DNA from: an uncultured Eubacteriales bacterium
Lineage (GTDB): Bacteria; Bacillota; Clostridia; Christensenellales; Aristaeellaceae
NCBI GenBank assembly: GCA_900553265.1
Contig: USDD01000009.1
Coordinates: forward strand, 1 to 42,198
Reading direction: 5' to 3'
DNA length: 42,198 bases
Part shown: positions 24,176 to 31,613 of the stretch, one piece after another
Layout of the letters: every line of letters begins with the position of its first letter
Position numbering within the stretch: the first letter of the stretch is position 1
The notes under the pieces: generated by a model
Seen by the model: the letters and a program-made list of their open reading frames with translations, nothing else
Database searches by the model: none
Told to the model about the DNA's origin: nothing
Position numbers and translations under genes: made by a program

Positions 24176-24293
24176 TTTGTATTCATCCTTTCCTCTTTCG
24201 TGCGGAATTTGTGTGAAAAAGCGCCGGCGCCCGCAAAAAGCGAGCCGCGCCTGAGCACGGCTCTATTATAGCAAATTCCGGCCGAAGATGCAA
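24176..24293 (-). promoter_or_regulatory. pepC promoter and hairpin-rich leader
   Basis: On the minus strand TTGCAT (24293-24288) and TATAAT (24270-24265) are separated by 17 bp. The roughly 80-nt leader begins with a GAGCCG/CGGCTC hairpin (about 24262-24241) followed by GCTTTTTG. A GCGCCGGCGC palindrome followed by TTTTT then lies near 24231-24217. Both look like intrinsic terminators placed before the gene, so attenuation is possible. Confidence 0.6.
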
Positions 24294-24302
24294 GGAAGTT
24301 GC

Positions 24303-25022
24303 TCAGCCCTTCCTGCGCAGCGTGATCTTCAGGAAATTCAGATATTTCCCCGCGCCGGCGCGCATGGACTTGCGGTCGTTGACGGCGTACTCGTTCTCCT
24401 GCCGGAGCCAGTCCTCCCAGACCTCCGCGTTGGACTGCATCTCGGAAACGGAGATCTCCTCCGCGCCGCGGCACTGCGCCGTCAGCGCGCGCCAGTAGTC
24501 CGCGTCGCGCATGTAGGACAGCTGCTCCGGCGTCCACGAGAGCAGCAGCTCCCCGGGCAGATGGTCGTGGCAGTCCTTCACCATGCCCGGCACGGCGATG
24601 CGGATCCATCCGCCCGGCCGCACGAAGGGCAGCAGCTTTTCGTCCAGATACCTCGGGTCGCGGCCGAAGTAGTTGTACGAATCCACGCACACCACGCCGT
24701 CGAAGAAGTCCCTCTCGAATGGCAGATTCTCCGCGTCGGCCTTCACGGGATGAATCTGCTTTTCCGTCAGTCCCGCCCGGCGGAAGAAGGCGCGGTTCTC
24801 CTCGGGATCGCTCCACAGATCCGCCGCCCAGACCTCCAGCCCGTATTCCTTCGCCAGAAACACCGAGGTCAGCCCCTGCCCGCTGCCCAGATCGCACACA
24901 CGCGCGCCGGGCCGCAGCGGCCAGCCCGCCATCAGCTCCTCGGTGAGCTTCACCGGATTCGGCCCCATGATCTTCGACATCCACTCGTCGCCCTCGTATT
25001 TTTTGCTCAGTATATAATTCAT
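24303..25022 (-). CDS. SAM-dependent class I methyltransferase
   Basis: The 239-residue protein has motif I VCDLGSGQGLTSVFLA (about 43-58), motif II acidic residues in AADLW, DAENLPF for adenine binding and a post-motif FVRPGGWIRIAVPG. The opening MNYILSKKYEGDEWMSKIMGPNPVKLTEEL is typical of small UbiE-like methyltransferases that sit near transcription factors in Clostridia. The substrate is unknown. It starts 51 bp after the TetR-family gene on the same strand and is probably co-transcribed with it, which suggests regulation by that repressor. Confidence 0.88.
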   Translation of the reverse strand: MNYILSKKYEGDEWMSKIMGPNPVKLTEELMAGWPLRPGARVCDLGSGQGLTSVFLAKEYGLEVWAADLWSDPEENRAFFRRAGLTEKQIHPVKADAENLPFERDFFDGVVCVDSYNYFGRDPRYLDEKLLPFVRPGGWIRIAVPGMVKDCHDHLPGELLLSWTPEQLSYMRDADYWRALTAQCRGAEEISVSEMQSNAEVWEDWLRQENEYAVNDRKSMRAGAGKYLNFLKITLRRKG

Positions 25023-25073
25023 TTTTCCTACCTCTCTCCAAAGGAAATTTCGTTCAGGGTTCCCGCTGCAGGC

Positions 25074-25997
25074 TCAGGAAATCCCGGCGCATTCCCGCTC
25101 CAGCTCCCGCCGCATGCGCTCCAGATGCGCGTCGGCCAGCGCGATGCACTCGGACGCATCCTCCGCGCCGTCGCCGGCGCAGATCAGCATGTACATGCCG
25201 CCGCAGAGCGCCGCCGCCCGCTCCCGGGCATTGGAAACACCCATGTTTTCCAGCAGCAGGGCGGTGTATTCCATCGGCCCTATGGTCAGATATTGCCGCA
25301 GCATCCGCGCCATCTCCGGGTCGCGATACTGCTCCAGCGTCAGCATGCGTCGAAAATCCGCCGCGAATTCGTCCCGCGTCCAGTAGCGCACCATCCTCCG
25401 GGCATACTCCGTCAGCTGCCGCGGCGTGACGGCGGGGGATTCCGTGCCATTGGTCAGCGCTTCTCTCTGCGCACCGGAAAACCCCTCGCCGCCGGACGGT
25501 TCTTCCTCCTGCGCACCGGAAAACTCCTCGCCGCCGGATGGTTCTTCCTCCCGCGCACCGGAAAACTCCGCGCCGCCGGACGGCTCTCCATCCCGCGCAG
25601 CAGCAAATTCCGCGCCGCCGGGCAGCCCGCCGCTCAGTACCGCGGACGCGCCCATCCCTTCGGACGGTTCTTCCTCCCGCGCGCCGCTCGTATTCCCCGC
25701 AGACTTCCCTCCGGCGCGCGTTTCCTGCGCTCCATTTTCCTTCGTCCGCCGCGCGGCCATGGTCTCAGTTTCCTCCGCCCCGGGCAGCGCGTATTCCTGC
25801 GCGCCCTCCGCGTCCCGGCGCTCCATCTCCCGGACGATGCTGTCCAGCACATCCCGCTTGTCGCGATAGTGCCGGTACAGCGCGCCCTTGCTCAGCCCCA
25901 GCTCCCCGGCGATCCGGCTGATCGAAACGGCCTCGTAGCCCTCCTGCGCAAACAGCCTCAGCGCCGTGCGCAGGATTTTTTCCTTCATCTCCGACAT
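25074..25997 (-). CDS. TetR-family regulator with an expanded repeat linker
   Basis: The protein has 307 residues. An N-terminal TetR helix-turn-helix (about 1-50: ALRLFAQEGYEAVSISRIAGELGLSKGALYRHYRDKRDVL) is followed by a linker of about 120 residues (66-190) rich in Gly, Glu and Ser. An ordinary TetR ligand domain follows (about 192-307). TetR proteins are usually near 200 residues, so the linker is an insertion; half of it is a 14-residue repeat. GGAGG lies about eight bases before the 25997 start. The promoter carries two identical palindromes that are almost certainly its own operators. The likely targets are itself and the downstream methyltransferase; the ligand is unknown. Confidence 0.88.
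   Translation of the reverse strand: MSEMKEKILRTALRLFAQEGYEAVSISRIAGELGLSKGALYRHYRDKRDVLDSIVREMERRDAEGAQEYALPGAEETETMAARRTKENGAQETRAGGKSAGNTSGAREEEPSEGMGASAVLSGGLPGGAEFAAARDGEPSGGAEFSGAREEEPSGGEEFSGAQEEEPSGGEGFSGAQREALTNGTESPAVTPRQLTEYARRMVRYWTRDEFAADFRRMLTLEQYRDPEMARMLRQYLTIGPMEYTALLLENMGVSNARERAAALCGGMYMLICAGDGAEDASECIALADAHLERMRRELERECAGIS
25469..25690 (-). repeat. 42-bp in-frame tandem repeat in the TetR-family gene
   Basis: Units begin at 25469, 25511, 25553 and 25595, an exact 42-bp period, each encoding a version of GAEFSGAREEEPSG. Part of a further unit recurs near 25659-25682. Repeat copies are nearly identical in DNA, which suggests recent expansion by slippage or recombination. 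Confidence 0.9.
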
Positions 25998-26016
25998 CCG
26001 TCATCCTCCGAAAATA

Positions 26017-26066
26017 GTAAACGATCGTTCACAAATCATTATAGTGAACGATCGTTTACTTGTCAA
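26017..26066 (-). promoter_or_regulatory. TetR-family autoregulated promoter with two operators
   Basis: TTGACA (26066-26061) and TATAAT (26043-26038) on the minus strand are separated by 17 bp. GTGAACGATCGTTTAC at 26044-26059 fills the spacer between them, and its exact inverse lies at 26017-26032 just downstream of the -10 box. Each is built on the AACGATCGTT palindrome. Occupancy would block RNA polymerase directly, the classic autorepression layout. Confidence 0.9.
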
Positions 26067-26076
26067 GAGAAAATTC

Positions 26077-26107
26077 AGCGCCGGCTGAAATTTGCTCAGC
26101 CGGCGCT
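26077..26107 (-). terminator. Terminator of the membrane-anchored unknown gene
   Basis: AGCGCCGGCTGA (26077-26088) pairs perfectly with TCAGCCGGCGCT (26096-26107). The stem includes the stop codon of the gene, and GAATTTTC follows on the minus strand. Confidence 0.65.
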
Positions 26108-26617
26108 TCCATCGATAATTTCCAGCGCTTCGCGAATCGGCTTGTATGCCCGATCCATGGATCCGTGCGTATCGTAGGCGGTAATCGCAACGATGCAATG
26201 ATCGCTCACTCCATAGAGCGTTATCTCGCACTCGCCAAATCGGAAAAGGCCGCCCAGCGAGTCGATGACGCCGCTCCTGTGGTACTTCGCGAAGGTTCCT
26301 CGCTCCTCCGATTGCCAGCCGCTTTTCTTGATCCTGACGCGGCCAACCAGCATCGGCGCACCCTCAGGGGCGTCATCCCGGTAATACAGAGAGAACGCGT
26401 CGGCGTTTTCACAGTCGTGCCACGAAACGAATCGCTCCGAGGCCAGCAGCTTATCCCAGTTTGCGGCGATCTTCTCCAGATTTTCCTCGTTCACAATCGC
26501 CGCGTCCACCGGCAGCGTGCCGTTGAGGAAGCGCGCGTACAGAAAAATCGCCGCCGCGATTCCCAGCAGCACCGTCATCCATTTCTTCCAGCGAAATTTC
26601 CGCCTCGCTCCGTCCAC
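26096..26617 (-). CDS. Hypothetical membrane-anchored protein, 173 aa
   Basis: I do not recognise the family. Basic residues 1-13 are followed by one membrane helix (about 14-32, VLLGIAAAIFLYARFL), and the rest is predicted outside the membrane with mixed charged beta/alpha content, including an RIKKSGWQSEERG segment. The start is a GTG at 26617 with GGGAGG about ten bases upstream. It has its own promoter, upstream of the TetR gene on the same strand but separated from it by a terminator. Confidence 0.75.
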   Translation of the reverse strand: MDGARRKFRWKKWMTVLLGIAAAIFLYARFLNGTLPVDAAIVNEENLEKIAANWDKLLASERFVSWHDCENADAFSLYYRDDAPEGAPMLVGRVRIKKSGWQSEERGTFAKYHRSGVIDSLGGLFRFGECEITLYGVSDHCIVAITAYDTHGSMDRAYKPIREALEIIDGSAG

Positions 26618-26639
26618 CGCGCCATCGCCTCCCGCTTCG

Positions 26640-26669
26640 AGTATACCACAGCCCGCCCCGCGCGGTCAA
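26640..26669 (-). promoter_or_regulatory. Promoter of the 173-aa membrane protein gene
   Basis: On the minus strand TTGACC (26669-26664) and TATACT (26645-26640) are separated by 18 bp. A C8-type homopolymer tract lies close upstream near 26679-26686. Confidence 0.6.
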
Positions 26670-26705
26670 CGCCTTTGCCCCCCCCCTGAAAAATTTACGC
26701 AGAAA

Positions 26706-26734
26706 GCGGGCGGAAGGATCGTCCTTCCGCCCGC
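26706..26734 (-). terminator. Terminator of the secreted SH3-like gene
   Basis: A perfect 13-bp stem (26706-26718 with 26722-26734) has a 3-base loop and is followed by TTTCTG on the minus strand, 14 bp after the stop codon. Confidence 0.85.
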
Positions 26735-26748
26735 CGTGAAGTGTTTCG

Positions 26749-27258
26749 TTACAGGCCCTTGAGGTTCTTCGCCGTGACGAAGCCGGCCTTGCCGCGCAGA
26801 GTCTTGGCGTAGCCCCAGCTGCCCACCACCTTGTAGACGATGATGTGCTCGCCCTTGGCCAGCGTGGTGGACTTGGACGCGCCGCTCTTGGGCTTTTTGT
26901 AGAGCGTCACGCCGTCGTCGGTGGCGTAGAAGATCTGGCTGCGCCGGGCCGCGCCGTAATAGGACAGGAAGCCCTTGTAGATGTAGCCGTTCTGGCCGTA
27001 CATGGTGCGCACCAGACAGAACGCGCCCTCGTGCGCGCCGATGTAGAGCACCTTGTCGCCCTTGCGCAGGCTGGTAATCACGTCGTAGGACGAGCCCGGC
27101 CCCTCGCGCAGACGGCCGCCGTCCACCGTGCACTTCAGGATGGACACCACCGTGTCCTTCTTGCCCGCGGCGAGCGCGCTCATCGGCGCTGCGCCGATCA
27201 GCAAAGCCAGCACGAGACAAAGCGTCACCTTCAGGAAATTGCGCTTCACAGGCCTCAC
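26749..27258 (-). CDS. Secreted protein with bacterial SH3-like domains
   Basis: The protein has about 169 residues. A signal peptide (KRNFLKVTLCLVLALLIGAAPMSALA, cleavage after about residue 30) precedes two SH3_3-like segments. The first is VDGGRLREGPGSSYDVITSLRKGDKVLYIG, and the second begins GVTLYKKPKSGASKSTTLAKGEHIIVYKV and contains GSWGYAKTLRGKAGFVTAKNL. Such domains usually bind peptidoglycan or mediate cell-surface contacts. No catalytic domain is attached. The start is GTG, either at 27258 or three codons later at 27249; the second gives the more typical signal-peptide head. It is transcribed alone. Confidence 0.85.
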   Translation of the reverse strand: MRPVKRNFLKVTLCLVLALLIGAAPMSALAAGKKDTVVSILKCTVDGGRLREGPGSSYDVITSLRKGDKVLYIGAHEGAFCLVRTMYGQNGYIYKGFLSYYGAARRSQIFYATDDGVTLYKKPKSGASKSTTLAKGEHIIVYKVVGSWGYAKTLRGKAGFVTAKNLKGL

Positions 27259-27276
27259 CCCACCCTCTCTGACGAT

Positions 27277-27305
27277 ATTTTACCATGGATTCGAAATTAA
27301 ATCAA
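27277..27305 (-). promoter_or_regulatory. Promoter of the SH3-like gene
   Basis: TTGATT (27305-27300) and TAAAAT (27282-27277) on the minus strand are separated by 17 bp. Confidence 0.7.
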
Positions 27306-27347
27306 TATGCTTCTGCAAAATATTTCATACATTCGTAATATTTTACA

Positions 27348-28286
27348 TCAGTTATTGAAGTACACCAGCTCTTCCTCCGGCGGCTTGGCCGGGTTGATGG
27401 TCTGGGCGATCAGGATGATCGCGTCGCGGTTGTGAATCGGGCTGAAGGAGGCCTCGACCTTCGCCGTGAGCATGATCCACGCGTCCTTCTTGGGCAGCTC
27501 GCCGTCCACCTTGCACAGATAGCCGATGCCGCCGATGTCGTCCACGCAGCAGGTCATGGCGTGTCGGCCGAACACGAAGCAGCCCTTGGGCATGCCGTTC
27601 ATGCGGAAGGCGCGGCCCTTGACGTGGATGGTCTTGCCGTCGTAGCGGTCGGGATGCTCCATCGCGTCCAGATAGAAGACGCCGAACTGGGTGTCCGAGA
27701 TCTCGATGATCTTGGCGCTCACGTCGTAGGGCAGATCCTCGTCGCTCACGCCGTCGTCCATGGAGCCGTCGGTGTTCTCGAAGAAGATGCGGGCGGTGTT
27801 GTTCATGGCCAGCACCGTGCGCCGATAGGGGCTCTTGGTCGTCTCCTCGGTGCAGCGGTTGAAGATCACCAGATCGGCCTCGGTCAGGCCGTCGGCCATG
27901 AACGAGCGCATGTTCTTGAGATAGATCTCGAAGGTGGTGGAATCCACCAGCGTGATGATCTGCGCCAGATCCCAGCTCTCGGGCTTCTTGGCGGAATAGA
28001 GCGCCTGAAGCAGCCATGTGCTGTTGTATTCGATAATCACGCGCTCGGGGCGATACTTCTCGTCCAGCTCCACGAGCTTTTCCAGATCCTCCGGCTCGTC
28101 CAGCGGCTCCAGCACGGTGTTGGTGCGATGCAGGAGCTTGGAGTCGTATTCCTCCTCGCCCTCCTCGCAGCACAGCAGCAGCGTGCGCTCGCCCTCGGAG
28201 AAGCCGTCGTCGGCCAGCATTTCGGAGATGAACTTCGTCTTGCCGCTCTCCAGAAAGCCCGTGATGATGTATACCGGTGTGTTCAT
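27348..28286 (-). CDS. CobW-like GTPase fused to a YcgQ/TIGR03943-like domain
   Basis: The protein has 312 residues. The N-terminal part is COG0523-like with a Walker A variant GFLESGKTKF (about 10-19), but the CxCC metal-relay motif is replaced by LLLCCEEGEEEYD. The C-terminal part, from about residue 190, matches the YcgQ/TIGR03943 pattern, with YLDAMEHPDRYDGKTIHVKG and FVFGRHAMTCCVDDIGGIGYLCK. In other Bacillota CobW, a YcgR-type permease and YcgQ proteins are encoded together and often relate to zinc; here two of these are on one chain. It begins 13 bp after the other CobW gene on the same strand. Metal handling is inferred. Confidence 0.8.
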   Translation of the reverse strand: MNTPVYIITGFLESGKTKFISEMLADDGFSEGERTLLLCCEEGEEEYDSKLLHRTNTVLEPLDEPEDLEKLVELDEKYRPERVIIEYNSTWLLQALYSAKKPESWDLAQIITLVDSTTFEIYLKNMRSFMADGLTEADLVIFNRCTEETTKSPYRRTVLAMNNTARIFFENTDGSMDDGVSDEDLPYDVSAKIIEISDTQFGVFYLDAMEHPDRYDGKTIHVKGRAFRMNGMPKGCFVFGRHAMTCCVDDIGGIGYLCKVDGELPKKDAWIMLTAKVEASFSPIHNRDAIILIAQTINPAKPPEEELVYFNN

Positions 28287-28299
28287 ACGTTTGACTCCC

Positions 28300-29520
28300 T
28301 TAAATGCCGAAAAGTTCCTTCAGCGCGTCCTCGTTGATGTGCACGCCGATCACGCACAGGCGGCCGGTGTAATCCGCCGGGCCGTAGCGCAGGTCGGACT
28401 CGCCGGGCACATAGTCGAAGTGCAGCCACTTGCCGTCGCTGAGGGGCAGAATGCCCTTGGCGCGCAGGATGGAGCCGAAGCGATGCTCGTCCTCCAGCTG
28501 CTCCAGCGCCGCGCGGATGGCCGCCTCGTCGAACTTCTTCGGCGTCTCCACGCCGATGTTCTCGAACACCTCGTCGGCGTGATGGCCGTGATGGTGGTGG
28601 CCGCAGCCGCACTCGTGCTCATGGTCGTGGTGGTGATGGCCGCAGCCGCACTCGTGCTCGTCATCCTCGTCGTCGTGATCGTGGTGATGGTGGCCGCAGC
28701 CGCACTCATGCTCGTCATCCTCGTCGTCGTGATCGTGGTGATGGTGGCCGCAGCCGCACTCGTGCTCGTCATCCTCGTCGTCGTGATCGTGGTGATGGTG
28801 GCCGCAGCCGCACTCATGACCGTGCTCGTCATGGTCGTGATGATGGTGATGGCCGCAGCCGCACTCGTCGTCATCGTCGTCGTCCTCGTGGCCGGCCATC
28901 AGCTCGTCCACGGTCAGCAGGAAGTCGGGTGACTCGATGACGTCGAGGATCTTCTTCGGCTCCAGCTCATCCCAGGGCGTGGTGATGATGCGCGCGCGCT
29001 CGTTGTACTGGCGCAGCAGCTCCACCGTCTTGTCGATGCGATCCTGAGACGCGGTCTGGGTGCGGCTGAGAATGATGGTCTCGGCGGACTGAATCTGGTC
29101 GATGAAGAACTCGCCGAAGTTTTTGGCGTACATGCGGCACTTGGACACGTCGGCCACGGTGGCGCAGCCCGTCAGCTGCAGATCGTGGGACTCGGCGCAG
29201 TCCAGCACCACCTTGCGGATGTCGCTGAGCTTGCCCACGCCCGAGGGCTCGATGAGGATGCGGTCGGGATGGTACGCGTCGATCAGCTTGGCCAGCGCGT
29301 CGGCAAAATCGCCCACCAGCGTGCAGCAGATGCAGCCGGAGTTCAGCTCCGTCACCTGAATGCCGGAATCCTTCATGAAGCCGCCGTCGATGCCGACCTC
29401 GCCGTATTCGTTCTCCAGCAGAACCACCTTTTCGTCGCCGAACGCGCCGGAGAGCAGCTTCTTAATCAGCGTCGTCTTGCCCGCTCCGAGAAAACCGGAA
29501 ATAATATTTACCTTCGTCAT
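28300..29520 (-). CDS. COG0523/CobW-family metallochaperone GTPase with His/Cys array
   Basis: The 406-residue G3E GTPase has Walker A GFLGAGKTT (about 9-17), the metal-binding GCICC (C63, C65, C66) and a guanine-binding SRTQTAS in place of NKxD. Residues about 211-315 are an extraordinary metal-binding insert of six ECGCGHHHH modules separated by Asp/Glu/His spacers. The C-terminal CobW_C domain follows. G3E proteins insert or deliver Zn, Co or Ni to client enzymes. The insert would supply over 40 His and 12 Cys ligands for storage or sensing. The ATG at 29520 lies 5 bp after the VanZ-like stop. Confidence 0.93.
   Translation of the reverse strand: MTKVNIISGFLGAGKTTLIKKLLSGAFGDEKVVLLENEYGEVGIDGGFMKDSGIQVTELNSGCICCTLVGDFADALAKLIDAYHPDRILIEPSGVGKLSDIRKVVLDCAESHDLQLTGCATVADVSKCRMYAKNFGEFFIDQIQSAETIILSRTQTASQDRIDKTVELLRQYNERARIITTPWDELEPKKILDVIESPDFLLTVDELMAGHEDDDDDDECGCGHHHHHDHDEHGHECGCGHHHHDHDDEDDEHECGCGHHHHDHDDEDDEHECGCGHHHHDHDDEDDEHECGCGHHHHDHEHECGCGHHHHGHHADEVFENIGVETPKKFDEAAIRAALEQLEDEHRFGSILRAKGILPLSDGKWLHFDYVPGESDLRYGPADYTGRLCVIGVHINEDALKELFGI
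28576..28890 (-). repeat. 54-bp tandem repeat coding for the His/Cys array
   Basis: Six modules place Cys at residues 220, 237, 255, 273, 291 and 304. The central ones are an exact 18-residue (54-bp) period. The DNA is almost identical between copies, with only synonymous ATG/GTG-type third-base changes. Confidence 0.93.
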
Positions 29521-29525
29521 GAAAA

Positions 29526-30005
29526 TCACCCGTTGTAGCCTTTCCTGTCCCTGTGTGTCTGTCGTTTTGCAATCCAGCCGACGATCAGCGCCGCCGCCGT
29601 CAGGCCCAGCGCCGCGCCGGACGCGTCGATGAGCATGTCGGTAAACTGGCAGGAGCGCCCCTCGGACAGCGTCTGGTGCAGCTCGTTGGCCGCCGCCAGC
29701 GCGCAGCCCGCGGCCAGCGCCGCCCACACCGCGCCGCGCCGCCGCAGCAGATGGAGCAGCGTCATGCAGATGAGGAAGCCCGCCACGGCAAATATGCTGA
29801 AGTGGGCCGCCTTGCGCAGCAGATGCTCCAGCTGCGCCGCGTCCGCGCCGCGCTCGATGAGCGCGCCGAACAGCCACCGCGTCAGCTTTTCGCTCAGCCG
29901 GCCGGACTCCTCGCCCGACTGGCCGGAGAAGAAGAACAATACGCCGATCCACGCCGCCGACAGAACGCCGTAGACCGCCGCAATCTTCGGTTTGGGGGTT
30001 TGCAT
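29526..30005 (-). CDS. VanZ-like family membrane protein
   Basis: The 159-residue protein has four predicted membrane helices and the family features FFFSGQSGEESGRLS, LLRKAAHFSIFAVAGFL and ANELHQTLSEGRSCQFTDMLIDASGA. VanZ-family proteins are widespread in Bacillota; VanZ itself raises teicoplanin resistance by an unknown mechanism. The start at 30005 has GGAGG seven bases upstream. It is the first gene of an operon with the two CobW-type GTPases, a pairing whose meaning is unclear. Confidence 0.88.
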   Translation of the reverse strand: MQTPKPKIAAVYGVLSAAWIGVLFFFSGQSGEESGRLSEKLTRWLFGALIERGADAAQLEHLLRKAAHFSIFAVAGFLICMTLLHLLRRRGAVWAALAAGCALAAANELHQTLSEGRSCQFTDMLIDASGAALGLTAAALIVGWIAKRQTHRDRKGYNG

Positions 30006-30053
30006 GGTCAATCCTCCGGGCACATCTCCACCCGCGTAGAGATGCGCAATACT

Positions 30054-30081
30054 ATTATATCCCATTGGACTGATTTGTCAT
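30054..30081 (-). promoter_or_regulatory. Promoter of the VanZ-CobW operon
   Basis: ATGACA (30081-30076) and TATAAT (30059-30054) on the minus strand are separated by 16 bp. The leader has a GCATCTC/GAGATG hairpin. I saw no clear Zur-type palindrome. Confidence 0.55.
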
Positions 30082-30159
30082 GTGAAAAGATTCAATTTTT
30101 CCAAATAATAACAGAGATGCCTTCATTTTCGCGCCAACGCGGGCCAAATCGACGCAGAT

Positions 30160-30191
30160 CGCGCCGCATCCGAATGCTCGGATGCGGCGCG
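30160..30191 (-). terminator. Hairpin terminator after argH
   Basis: A perfect 14-bp stem (30160-30173 with 30178-30191) has a 4-base loop, 15 bp after the argH stop. There is no U-tract on the minus strand. The rest of the 30066-30206 gap shows no gene. Confidence 0.65.
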
Positions 30192-30206
30192 AAACGCTTC
30201 CTTATT

Positions 30207-31523
30207 TTATTCCTCCGACTGGCTGCGTCTCGCCACGCAGTTGTCCAGATCGATGGCCTCGTAGACGCTCTCGTCGAAGGCGGGGCTGACGGCCTGATAC
30301 TCGCTCAGCGGCAGCTCCTCCAGCGTCAGCCCCAGTTCGGTGCAGCGGTTCACCAGCCGTCCGGTGATGGAGTAGGCGTCGCGGAAGGGGATGCCCCGGC
30401 CCACGAGATAGTCCGCGCAGTCGGTGGCGTTGATGAAGCCCTTCGCCGCGGCGGCGCGCATGTTCTCGGGATGGAACGCGGCGGTGCGCAGCATGGGCGC
30501 GAGCACCTTCAGGCTCAGCTCGACGGTGTCCAGCGCGTCGAACAGCGCCTCCTTGTCCTCCTGCATGTCCTTGTTGTAGGCCAGCGGCAGCGCCTTCATG
30601 GCCGTCAGAAGCGTCATCAGATCGCCGTAGACGCGGCCGGTCTTGCCGCGCACCAGCTCGGTGATGTCCGGGTTCTTCTTCTGGGGCATGATGGACGAGC
30701 CGGTGGAGAACTCGTCGGCCAGCGTGACGAAGCGGAACTCCCAGGAGCACCACAGGCAGATCTCCTCGCTGAAGCGCGACAGGTGCATCATCAGAATGGA
30801 CAGGTCGCTCAGCAGCTCCAGCGCGAAGTCCCGGTCGGACACCGCGTCCATGGTGTTCTTCGTGACGTCGTTAAAGCCCAGCAGCTCGCACACGCGGCGG
30901 CGGTTGAGGGGATAGGTGGTTCCCGCCAGCGCGCCGGAGCCCAGCGGCATCACCAGCGTGCGCTTTTTGCAGTCGCCCAGGCGCTCCACGTCCCGGCGCA
31001 GCATCTGCACATACGCGTCCAGATAGCGGTGCAGCGTCACCGGCTGGGCGCGCTGAAGGTGGGTGTAGCCGGGCATGACCGTATGGCGATGCCGCTCGGC
31101 CACCTCGGTGAAGGCGGCGATGAGATCCTCGGTCAGCGCCGTCACCCTGTCGATCTCCGCGGCCAGATACATGCGGATGTCCAGCGCCACCTGATCGTTG
31201 CGGCTGCGGCCGGTGTGCAGCTTCTTGCCCGCCGCGCCGATGCGCTTGGTCAGCTCGGCCTCCACGAAGGTGTGCACGTCCTCGCTGGTCATGTCGATGG
31301 GCAGCGCGCCGGACTGCACGTCCGCGAGGATGCCTTTGAGGCCCTCGACGATCTGCGCGCTCTCCCCGGGCGTGATCACGCCCACCTCGCCCAGCATCGT
31401 CGCGTGGGCGATGGAGCCGGTGATGTCCTGAACGATCATGCGGGAGTCAAAGCCGATGGACGCGTTCAGATCGTTGAGCAGCTCGTTCACGTCGCCCTTC
31501 AGGCGGCCCGACCAGAGTTTCAT
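30207..31523 (-). CDS. argH: Argininosuccinate lyase
   Basis: The 438-residue fumarase/aspartase-superfamily enzyme catalyses the last step of arginine synthesis, argininosuccinate to arginine and fumarate. The superfamily signature SSIMPQKKNPD (about 273-283) carries the catalytic Ser loop. HTGRSRNDQVA (about 103-113) and GYTHLQRAQPVT (about 150-161) bind substrate. Length is slightly short of the usual 455-465, but all motifs are present. It lies 90 bp downstream of argG on the same strand, the standard argGH operon. Confidence 0.97.
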   Translation of the reverse strand: MKLWSGRLKGDVNELLNDLNASIGFDSRMIVQDITGSIAHATMLGEVGVITPGESAQIVEGLKGILADVQSGALPIDMTSEDVHTFVEAELTKRIGAAGKKLHTGRSRNDQVALDIRMYLAAEIDRVTALTEDLIAAFTEVAERHRHTVMPGYTHLQRAQPVTLHRYLDAYVQMLRRDVERLGDCKKRTLVMPLGSGALAGTTYPLNRRRVCELLGFNDVTKNTMDAVSDRDFALELLSDLSILMMHLSRFSEEICLWCSWEFRFVTLADEFSTGSSIMPQKKNPDITELVRGKTGRVYGDLMTLLTAMKALPLAYNKDMQEDKEALFDALDTVELSLKVLAPMLRTAAFHPENMRAAAAKGFINATDCADYLVGRGIPFRDAYSITGRLVNRCTELGLTLEELPLSEYQAVSPAFDESVYEAIDLDNCVARRSQSEE

Positions 31524-31613
31524 GCAAAAAACACGCTCCTTTTTTCACGCACGAACGGCAAACCGCGCCCGCAGACGCGATCTGCCATTCGAAACAGTTT
31601 GTTTTTTATGGAA

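Noticed and set aside
25469..25690. CRISPR-like or mobile repeat
   Set aside because: The 42-bp period keeps the reading frame of the TetR gene and encodes a regular peptide; it is an in-frame minisatellite.
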